From Branchiostoma floridae (Eukaryota > Chordata > Leptocardii > Amphioxiformes > Branchiostomatidae), in assembly GCF_000003815.2 (NCBI RefSeq), contig NC_049997.1:8822553-8886552 (forward strand): a stretch of DNA of 64,000 nucleotides. The letters are read 5' to 3'. The position numbers were made by a program, and so were the translations under genes. Shown in pieces: positions 47,253 to 59,200 of the stretch (the stretch's first letter is position 1; every line of letters begins with the position of its first letter). Under the pieces are notes generated by a model that was not told where the DNA came from, searched no databases, and saw only the letters and a list, made by a program, of their open reading frames with translations.

Positions 47253-50200
47253 ATGCTGTCACCATGGCAACACGGATACATACGGGACGGCATCATGGTG
47301 CACTTCCACCATGGGAACCACTCCGATCCCCTCAAGCCGATCGGAAACGACAGCCTGGACGTGGCGTGTAAGGGGTGTTTCGAGCGGTTCGACACCACAG
47401 CGTGCGTCCGCAGCGGTCTCATGACCCTGTTTGTGACGGTGACAGGGCTACTTTGTGCTGCAAAGGTATTTTTGATATATTTTTCCTATATTTATGTTGG
47501 GCATCAGCGTGCAAAAATACCCACTTGCACACTTGCANNNNNNNNNNNNNNNNNNNNNNNNNNNNNNNNNNNNNNNNNNNNNNNNNNNNNNNNNNNNNNN
47601 NNNNNNNNNNNNNNNNNNNNNNNNNNNNNNNNNNNNNNNNNNNNNNNNNNNNNNNNNNNNNNNNNNNNNNNNNNNNNNNNNNNNNNNNNNNNNNNNNNNN
47701 NNNNNNNNNNNNNNNNNNNNNNNNNNNNNNNNNNNNNNNNNNNNNNNNNNNNNNNNNNNNNNNNNNNNNNNNNNNNNNNNNNNNNNNNNNNNNNNNNNNN
47801 NNNNNNNNNNNNNNNNNNNNNNNNNNNNNNNNNNNNNNNNNNNNNNNNNNNNNNNNNNNNNNNNNNNNNNNNNNNNNNNNNNNNNNNNNNNNNNNNNNNN
47901 NNNNNNNNNNNNNNNNNNNNNNNNNNNNNNNNNNNNNNNNNNNNNNNNNNNNNNNNNNNNNNNNNNNNNNNNNNNNNNNNNNNNNNNNNNNNNNNNNNNN
48001 NNAATTTTGTAAATCGGTCAATATTTGGCGAAAATATTGACCAAAATATAACCTAAAAATGCCCAATTTTAAGCGTATCGGGGGACCATTCAGTTTTTAC
48101 TAATTCTTAAACCTGTGATCTAACAGAAAAATTGTAGTTGGTACAGTGTAGTTAGAAACTACTTGCTTATGATATGCGGTCATGTGACTACTAGTGATTT
48201 TATGCTTTTTTTTAAGGATATGACCATTTTTTGGTTCCATAGGGACTATTTTTCCATTTTACCCACATGTTGACAGATTCCAATGTTATTTTAACTGGAT
48301 ATATCTGTAGTCTGTAGCAGCTAATTGTTTGGTAATATTGGTGTTGTCTTTGTATGTAAAAGTAAGATATTATGTGTGAATAAGTTCAGAAGTAGAATAA
48401 GATCAGTAGCACTTTCTTATGACATATTATTTACAAGCAAAGTCCAGGATGTCATTTTCCGAAAAAAATCTGTAGCGTCCGTACCCCCTTTAATTTCTGT
48501 ACTAAGTAAATCCCACAAGCTTGTGATTATGACAGTTTAGAGGTCTCTATTACCACATACTAGAACACCCTTTAAATCATTGCTGTCCTGAAAACTCTGC
48601 CTAGTATAGCACCGTAAACATCAAAATGTAGCGTCCGTACCCCCTGTAGCGTCCGTACCCCCACCTGTAGCGTCCGTACCCCCATTTGAAGCTTTTTAGC
48701 AAAATGCTGTTAAAATTGCTGTCCAACTGCTACAATTCTGATTCAATACATTAATTACAGTTCTTACAGATATGATTGGTTAACTTTTTTCTCTAAAAAT
48801 GTGACTTTTCAATGAATTTGAGCTGCATTTTTCTGAGATTTCCTCCACAAATCCACATTTGCTACACCCCCTCAGACTTCATAAATGGTTCATTCCAAAG
48901 CAGCCAAAGATGGATGTGAGATGATAGTTGATATTCCCCCATGAGTTTAGCTGATATAAGAACACCAGTTTGGTAGATCTACATTATACAAGGCATAAAT
49001 TAAACATAGTATTACATAGTATGTAATGTGTAGCGTCCGTACCCCCTGCACTACTGTTTCTCTTGTCCAAACTAATATTTAGCATGTATTCAAGATAGAT
49101 GCAAGTATACATTGCTGGTTTGATGGCATGGGAAGCACTGTGTTATATTCTTTTATGTAAACCATCACTTCTTTATCACAGATTCTGTAAAATCTTCTAT
49201 CAGTAGGCCTGTTATCAAAAAGTAGAGTACAGATCCAACTGGGTGGAATCTCAACTGGCATACTTATATTTTCATTTTCTTTGTTAAACTGCTGCAGTAG
49301 CATTAATGGATGCTTCAATTAATAAATAGTTAATGATTATTAGAAAATGGACATGTTTAGTGGGCTAATTCCATTGTTCACTACCAGTCTTTACTATAAT
49401 TGTGTAGCGTCCGTACCCCCCTTGAAATGTTCATTAATGGTCATATGAAAGATTCTATGTTATGTTATACACTATATCTGCTGTAATTTTATGTAGAAGC
49501 CCAATAAGGATAGATAACCACCAAAATTTAGCTACTATGGTGCCTGGATTAAGAATTATAGTATTTGATCTTTGCTTCAAGCCAAAATACCCGCATATCA
49601 TTATAGCTGCTTTAGTAACAGATGACCAGAAAATGACCTAACATAGTCATACTGCAACTTGAGTTGATTTTCTAGCATAGCAAATGCTAATTATACAAGA
49701 AGATAAGGATAAAACACCCATTTTCTGTTCTAATGTTGAATATACATTATGCTGTAGTTCCAGTTATTCTACAGTTGTAGCGTCCGTACCCCCTTAGTGA
49801 TCCATTTATAAAAGCCCATGTACCGAAGTTATAAAAGCTCGTTGTGCGGAGATCCTTTAGGATAGTATGCCCAAGGTGTGCACCTTTGAACTGCTAACAA
49901 CAAAAAAAGAATAAAATGGAGTTGAATTTTCACCCCTAGTGACCCCCTTTTGGTACATTAGATTGTGAAGTAGCCGAATGTTTACACAAACCAATGCTAT
50001 CTAATATATTCTAAGATTAATAATAAAACCTACTTTGTGCTGCCAAGGTACAGCTACAGCCTCCCAATGTTTATAGTTGTATATTGTTCATATTTGTTGT
50101 AGAATGTAGTAGATATACTTTCAATGTTCACACAAAGCCAGTATGTATACTAAGAGCAAAACCAACTTTGTGCTCAAGCAAGGTATTGTTGCTACAGATT

Positions 50201-53200
50201 CCCTCATTTGTTAACTTGAATGTCCGTTATTTTGTTTTGTAGAAGTAGAAGATGTCTTTTTATAGAAGATGATTTTGAATTGATATATTAGATATCTGCA
50301 AAAACAATATGGCTTTCTCTCATTTTGCACTTGAAGCAAAATTTTTCCGAATTTTAGAACCTCACAAGGCTTGATTTATTGTAGGTCTCAAGTATATTTA
50401 ACTTAAGTCAATCTCTCGTATTAACTTGCAAGTTTAAACTTTTGGAAATGTGCATCTTCTTGTATAATTAATTATACTGTGAATAGGAAAAATATATCTG
50501 TAGATTGTAGAAATATTCATGTAAGATTTAAAAAGTTAAAACTGATGCAGTTTGATTATATTGTGAGAAGCTATGAATTCTTGCTGAAATGATATTATGA
50601 TTTACCATTCCTATTTTACATTGTAGTTTCTTACCAATATAGAATGATTTAGTCTTTACTAAAACTTTTATCTGAATTGTTTATTTATTTGTTTGTTTGT
50701 TGTGCAGTTGTGCCGTCTACACCAGAAGAACCAGAGAACAGTACACCAGTACATCATCTTCTACACAGCACTGGTGGAGTGTGTCTTATGGTGGGTACTG
50801 TTACCATGGAGATGGAACAAACTATTGAGGGTTGTCAGGAGGGGGTTGTTCAGTAAAAAAATATCACCCTCATCTAAGACTGTTTTCAATTGTTTTATAA
50901 AAGGGATTGGCTTTTTTTTTTAAGATGATTGTAGGCCACATTTAGCATTGTTTTTTTGATGACCAATATGTTTATATGACTATATAGGAATTATGACACA
51001 TTGCAATGTTTATGTTTCATTTAGTACATTCCTACAAACTAAGAAATTAGATGTGCTTCAGAGATAAAAGAGCTTAATAATAATATTCTTTCTGTAACAC
51101 AAATGTGAATATTTTTACAATGTTTACAAGAAGAAAAAATTCTATATCCGGCGTTAATGAAGATTGTACCATGAGATATTCTTGTACAACTAGTAACAAA
51201 CAAATACAATTCAATCTCTACAACTGGACAAATAATAGAGATTTACTTCCTATTGTTTTAAGTGACATCCATCACTCTTCTTCAATGTCACTACAATATT
51301 GTTTACAGTCAAACCTGTATTAGGGGCCACCTCTACAGATGGGCCACCTGTCCATAGTGGCCACTTTTTGTCGGTCCCTTGGGTATTTTATCTACAAGTT
51401 GCCACCTCTATACAGAGGCCACCTGTCTATAGTGGCCAAATTTGTCCAGTCCCTTGAGTGGCCGCTATAGACAGGTTTGACTGTACATGGAAGTCTATCC
51501 TTCATAAACATACTAGTAACAAAGTTCCTGTGTTGTTCTATTTCAGTGCAATCCATTGGATCTATGCCAAGTACACCCAGATCGAGTTTGGGCTGCAGTA
51601 TCTAAAGTTGCTCCAGTTCCTTGTGGTCTGCCATGTTTACTGTTGTCTCGCTGCCAGGGTCACAAGAAGAGAACAACTCTCCTCAAGGTACAAGAATATG
51701 TCGTATTATGCAATAATGACAGAAACAGATAGATGGTGTTGCAAGCTGCATTTCATGTATTATAAGGACCATGAATGTTAGCTGTGTAATAAAATATTGT
51801 CAATACTGTACAGTCAAAGCTAGCCTGAGTATCAGCCTGGGTAGTTTACCGGGGCTCCCATACTCCTCTTGGTGGGGGAGGAGTATGGGAGCCTCAGGGA
51901 CTCAGGCTAAGTCAAACCTGTACAAGGACCTCATTTTCACAAGAACCACTACTTTTTATATTTCAGCCATACATAGTATGGTGAAATATATTGTTATATT
52001 TCAGCCATACATAGTATGGTGAAATATATTGTATTCGTAATGTTTCTTTCTTTCTTTCTTTCTTCTTTCTCCTGTCAAATCTTCAAAGTGATTCATCTCC
52101 GCTTTTCCTGGACCGAATGACCTGAAATTTGGCACAGGGGTAGAATGGGCCAATACCTTGATGCTTTTTTCTCAGTTTTTTCATATCTGCCTCTNNNNNN
52201 NNNNNNNNNNNNNNNNNNNNNNNNNNNNNNNNNNNNNNNNNNNNNNNNNNNNNNNNNNNNNNNNNNNNNNNNNNNNNNNNNNNNNNNNNNNNNNAGACCA
52301 AAACTGTATATTTTGGCCCCTGTACCCTGGTATTACAACCAAATGAGCTGAAATTTGACAGAGATCTGCCTTGATAATGCCCCCATATAAATTCGATAAC
52401 ACTTTTGGTGTACAGTACAACAAAATGCTTATTTTTGCGATTTTTGACCAATTTTTGACCAAAAAAGGACACTTTTGGCCCCTGTACCCTGGTATTACAA
52501 CCAAATGAGCTGAAATTTGACAGAGATGTGCCTTGATAATGCCCTCATATAAATTCAATAACACTTTTGGTGTACAGTACAACAAAATGCTTATTTTTGC
52601 GATTTTTTTTACCAATTTTTGACCAAAAAAGGACACTTTTGGCTCCTGTACCTTGGTATTGCAACCGAATGAGCTGAAATTTGACACAGATGTGCCTTGA
52701 TAATCCCTTCATATAAATTCAATAACACTTTTGGTGTACAGTGCAACAAAATGCTTATTTTTGCGATTTTTGGCCAATTTTTTACCAAAAAAGGACACTT
52801 TTGGCTCCTGTACCCTGGTATTACAATTAAATGACCTGAAATTTGGTATAGATAGGCATTAGATACTTAGTAACAAGATTCAAGTAAATTTTTTGACATA
52901 AACAACTTTAAAATGATTAATTTTGGCACTTTTCTGAGGGGAAATTTGTTTTCTTTTGGCCTCCTGACGTGACCTTCCGTGACCCCGCACAGAGCCACAC
53001 CTGTGCGCGTCAGCCGGAGAGTTAATTGAATCAAAGACCTAGCCAATCAGCGAAGAGGAGGCCAAAGGCTAATTAATATTCATAAGCGGGGCCTCATGAT
53101 CCCGTATATAGCAGTGTTCCCGCCAGGGGGAGCGAAGCCCGCCTAAGGCTCTCGCATTTCAGAAGGCTTTATATTGTATCAGTTCTTAGGGGCATATCTA

Positions 53201-56200
53201 TGATAATCGCAGCAGTCACTTAACTCTCTCTTAACTTCTCTTCAGGAGTTTAGCGTAAGTNNNNNNNNNNNNNNNNNNNNNNNNNNNNNNNNNNNNNNNN
53301 NNNNNNNNNNNNNNNNNNNNNNNNNNNNNNNNNNNNNNNNNNNNNNNNNNNNNNNNNNNNTAGCGATGGTTTTTTCGCTGTGCTGTTAGCTCCGTGCGAC
53401 TGTTGTTGACGGTCTTATAACGGTATATTTTGCACCCCTGTACCCTGGTATGAGTAACATTTGGTATAGATAGGCATAAGATAGTTGGTAAAATGATCCC
53501 AAGTAAAATTTTTGGCTTAAAGTACTGTAAAAGGCTTAATTACAGCACTTTTTTTAGGGGAAATTGGTTTTCTTTCGTTCTCCATGCCATGATCTTTCGG
53601 ACGTTCACCCCACAGAGCCGACATCTGCACCTGCGTCTAGCCGGCAGGAAGAGTTAATTCAATTAATGGTTCAGCCAATCAGCGAAGAGGAAAGCGAAGG
53701 CTAATTAATATTCATAAGCGGGACCACACAATACGTTAACTTGAAGACTCAGGCCGTACAGACTTCTCGCCAGGATTTTTTCAAAGCGTCGGACAGGGGT
53801 CCGGGGGCCGCCGAATGTCCCTGGCGGGGTCCAGGGGCAGGGCCACTGTGGGGGGGGGGGGGGGGACCCAGGTGGGCGAAGCCCCCCCAGAAGCTCTTGC
53901 ATTTTAGACTATTGAGAAGGCTTCTTTTATCAGTTTTTTTAGGGCCATATCTACGATAATCGTAGCAGTCACTTACTTCTCTTCAGCAGTTTGACTTTAA
54001 AATATTTCGGGTCAAAGCTTCAAAGACAACTAAAACCTCATAAACAACAAACTTTACTTATCTCAACAGTATACAAAAATATTGTACGGGTTGCCATCCT
54101 TAGTTGAAGCGCTTATTTATAGCGCTAGTATCTTCGTTGCGCCGTTAGCCGCCGTGCGACTTTTGTTGACGGTCTGATAGCCCTGCGTCGCCGCCTCGCT
54201 GATATTCCCACGGACATGTTTCAAGAAAAATGCCTGGCAAAAAACGCTGTTCTGCGTCAAATTCTATTCTATAAAACATGTGGGACTCAGTGTTACAGTC
54301 TAAATATTTTGTAGAAGCACCGCTGTGGGAAAGAAGGTCCAAGCAATGTAATACATCACGTAGCATGAAGCTCGCTGTCAACTGGCTCACGACTGTTTGA
54401 AACTCTAAGTCTAATCAACAGCCGTGTTTGATTGATAGCCGGCGGCCCTTTGGTCAAGTCGGCGAAAGGTGCGTTAGTTAGACAGTTTGCGTTTAGTTTT
54501 GATACGTAATTATAAGTTAGACAGTGGTGAAAATGATTATTTTCTCATCAATATTTCTCTTCAGAATTATTTGAACTTAATTGTACATCTAAACAATTGG
54601 CTTACCTGTGCAATGTTTATATGATTAATGATCAGTGTACTGAAATCATGTGTAACGTATGGCTCCTAGTCAATAGATCAGCATTTTCTCTATAGTGATC
54701 ACCTGTCTATAGTGGCCACATTTCTATCACTGGACTGGAACTTGCGAAAACTGCTGTATTTTCTCCAGAGCAAATGTATGTGTTCCTAGTGCTGTTGTTG
54801 TTTGACATAAACTTTGAACATTTAAATTGTAAGTAACTTTAAACTGCCAGAGTTTCAGCCCAATAAAACACTCTCAGCGCCAGGGTATGAACAGACTGAC
54901 CAGACAGACGAAAATAAATCCTCGAACAAGGTTCAATCGTATCTTCCGGGTCTGGCAGGAAGTTGTTAAACTAAAATAAGAATAGGCTCGATGGCTGATT
55001 GCATACAAAGTAAAACAGTTTAACAGTTTTACAGCTTGAAGAAAACAAACGCTCCTACAGTACCTGCACCTGCTTGATAATTATTAAATCGTATGCCCTA
55101 CTTGAATAAAAAAAGTTCACTGCAATAATAAATGTACCCACATCACAAGGAGCTTATACTTTTTTAAACTTACACCTAGTTATCGTACTGAAAATTGTTA
55201 ATGACATTACATGAAGTCATTCAACAATTTTCAGTCATGATGAAAATTTTCTGAATGGAAGGTGTGATTATTGTCATTTTCTGAAAAATAGAAGCAAGCT
55301 CTGTTTTTACCTGGAATCAATTCACAATAGCAGTCCACTTTGGGGGATAATGTACTGTTAAGAGGATGTTCCATTTTTGCGCAGGGGTGATTTGGAACAG
55401 TCCAATGTTGCGTGGGAAGGGGTATGGCTGAAATATGCTGTATTTGCTCTTAAGCAAATGTCGGCCTTTCTAGTTAGTGGTCTTTTGTGGCCACTTGTCC
55501 ACATTGAATAGATTTTTTTCTAGTTGTCCTCCGAGTTTTGTGCAGCATTTATTACCAAATTATAATTCATTGGCAATTGTGAAAAAAGAAATCTTTCATC
55601 ACAGGAAATTGCAGGACTTTTGTTTATTCATGATTTCATTGTTGAAACCCTTTACAAAAAGACCATGTATACAAGTATCTAATTTTCCTTCCCCTTTATG
55701 TTCCTGCAGAGTTGTGGGTCCCCTGTTTGTGCTGGCCTTTATCTACTTCACAGTTATCGCAGTGATGGGCATGTTGGATGCCAGGTCCTCCTGGGTGGAC
55801 TGTAGAGGTAAGGGAAACATCTGATTGTCTGTGTTACACCCCCTTTCCGCTAGTGGCTGTGACTGCTGAGCAATATCTTTTAATAGGTTGCTCAAATTGT
55901 GTCGCATAGATAAAGAACAAATTCTTTACTGCTAGTGCTACAAGCCTCAACTTCAAGAGAGATATCGTGCCATTGATATTAGTGGAAATCCTCATAGGTA
56001 GCTTTGTCTTTGTTCAGTTGCTGCATTGCCATGTGCCTGTGAAGCTGGTGTGTTATGCCAAAAGGTGTTTGTACCAGTTGTATAGATGCAGATAAAATAG
56101 CTGGTGTGTTGTGCCAAACAGCTGTGTATATATATATATTAAGTGTTATACAGGCTATGTTATGCCAAGGGGAGGCTATACCAGCTATATAGATAGAGAT

Positions 56201-59200
56201 ACAGAAATTGGTGTGTGCCACCAAAGGGCAGTTATAGTTTATACTTTTACACAATGTGCCAGCTATATAGATATACAATCTGATATTAATAATAGAACTT
56301 TTCTAGTTCCCTATAAATCTTAAACATGTTATTTGTTACTGTGGAAATGTTTAATGGATATGGACTAATGTGTTTTCCCTCCTGTTCCAGAACCAGAATG
56401 GATCCTGCTGTCCTCCATGGAGTTCGTTCTTGTGCAGTTGTTTCTCGTCTCAGGGATTTACATCACCAAAAAACTCAACAAGATCAGCACACAGGCCGAG
56501 ACCAGGAGGGAGCAAAAACGGGACCTGTGGGGGTGAGGAAACTCTTACTGTAGATCTTCTAATGTTTGCGATAGTTTCATTGTTCCTTCTTTTTCAGCAA
56601 GCTCTTAAAAATGATTAAAAAATTGCTAAGTAATACATGTGTATGGCAATTGTATAGCACTACAATGAACTTGCAACAGTACACTGCAAAATTTCTTTTA
56701 TCCTTATATTGTGAAATAAAAGCACCATGAAAGTGAATGCATCTACAGTGGTTGGAAAATGTAATTGATTTACCTGTTGTCAACATAAATTTCAGTCAAC
56801 AATGTAGAAAATGAAGAGGACGTTTTGCAGTGGCAAATATATATAATATGGTATCATATTGCAGTTCTTCATTTTATTAGAAAAGAACTGCAATATGATA
56901 CCACTTTGCAGTAGTATAACCTATTCAAAATAGTTTCATTTTTATTTAACTTCCTCTTCATCCCATTGTATACAGTCACATGCTTTTCTTGATTCTGAAA
57001 TGCATTGTTAAAAATGTGAAATTCACTGCTATAATGTTTATCATTTTAGAGAGATCTACCACTTGTGAAATTGATAGTTTGTTACTCATAAAACTTTCAC
57101 AAATTGGTTACATTTTTCTGTTGAGGGTCATTGAAGAGACAGGAATTTTCCTTGACATTACATGCATTTGAATGTTTAACTAACAGCCAGTCTGATTTGA
57201 ATTCCAGGTTGATTGGTGTTTTTGAGCTGTCTGCTACCGTTACACTGGTTTATGACATCAACATGTTAATATGTAAGTATATGTATATGTATACACCAGT
57301 GGATATGATATTTTGTGATACCAGTGGATGTGATATTTTCTTAGGAATTTCATACAAATATAGTTGGAAACAGTATGGAAAATATTTCGACACCATCTTC
57401 AATATTATCAACAAAGTAGACTTGCACATAAATCTCCACTATGTTGTGAATGATTAACCCTCATCCGACCGTATGGGGTCATTTTTGACCCCAGGCGTAT
57501 ATTTTAATCTGCCACAGCAACATTTTTCATTAGAGAAAAAATTCCTTCCATGAATTTGTTTGTATACATGTCTTACAACATCTACCAATTTTTCGCTGAG
57601 TTTTGCCCATTATTGTATAAGCTATACTTGAAAGTTTGTGTCTTGTTCGGTGGGGTCAAAAATGACCCCAGCCAATTATGAATCATTAATTACATAAATA
57701 TCAAGATATTTCAATAAAATAAAAGGCATTCCTCATTATTGCTATTGCAGCAACAGGTTATAGTTGCTTCGATGAGTAAACACCGAATATTTTGAAAGAA
57801 ATTTAGTATTTTAGTGTAAAACACAGTTTTTCGACATTCTGCATAAATTATGATAATACGCACTAATTACCTATGCTAATGAAAGTGAAAATGTTTCTAA
57901 TTAATTAAAAAACAATATTTGGACAGAATGTGCAGAAGGAACCTACAAGAAAGATCTTTGCGGGAAAAAAGACAAGAGTTATTGTATGTATGTGTTTAGA
58001 TGGCGGAATATGGTGCATGATTAAGTAATAAATTCGTTACTTTTCACAAATATTCTATTTTTTCTTGTAATAATTCTTATCAGCATTATTGCATCACCAC
58101 AATTATTGTTTATAAATTGATAAAACAAAACATTGTTTAAGTAAGTTTAGTATGGTAGATTTTCAGAGCAAATGTGGGTTTTCCTCATTTTCTGCATAAA
58201 TTATGATAATGAGTAATAACTACTGACACCAAAACTTGTCAAAATATTTTTCATAGGTTAGTGAAACAGAAAATACATAGAAATGACAAAATAAGCCAGC
58301 AGAAATATGTCTATGAGCAAAACAAAATGGGGTCAAAAATGACCCCATACGGTCAGATTCGTCATAAAAATGTAACGGTCGGATGAGGGTTAAGTATGAA
58401 AAACATTGCCACATATGTGGCTTCAAGTACTGGAATTATCAACACAGGATGGTGGATGTGTGTAGGTATTCACTTTTTTATAAAACTATCATAGAGAAGA
58501 ACTTATTGCCACCAATGCAAGTACAGTTACTGTAAAAGATCCTCACTGGATAGCTTTGAACAGCTAGGTGTGCGGAGGTTAGGTGTGACATGTTGTTCAG
58601 TGTGATATGACCACTTGCTACCACACTGTATCCAAAGCTGGTGTGTAGTGCAGAAAAGTGGTTACACAAGCTAGTAATTATATAGATACAGATTAAGAAA
58701 GGTACAGAATGATTTAACTCTCTTTGTTTGTTCAATGACATGCGTCTCATTTTTGCCTCCTATTTTAGGGTCAGATGAAGACAACGGCTGCAGTGGTGTC
58801 TTCGTAAGTATCTTCTTCTTTTGTGCTGTATGCTTGTGACCTTGAATAATTATAAATTGCAGTGTTAGGGAATAGAGTAAAGAAGAATAGAAGAGAAGAG
58901 AAGAGAATAGATCTGAATGAAATGAAATGAAAGAAAATAGAATGGATTAGAATAGAAGAAACAAAATTGAAGTAAAATGTAATAGAATATTTTTTGGGTA
59001 AGACTTAGAGATCTTACTTTTTCAAGAAATATTAGCCATAGTACTTATATGTATATCATAGTTTCAGATGCACACCCAGTGGTTCTACTCCCTGATCTAT
59101 GCCCTGTTGTATGTCTGTGATTCTAACCTGTGTGTTATATATCCCCAGCTGCACACCCAGTGGTTCTACTCCCTGATCTATGCCCTGTTGTATGTCTGTG

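Noticed and set aside
47253-48066. Long frames crossing the run of N
   Set aside because: N codons carry no stops. The real exon ends at the donor after 47465.
48471-49793. CRISPR array built on the 18-mer
   Set aside because: Spacing is irregular (0 to 355 bp between copies), there are no cas genes and the context is a eukaryotic intron.
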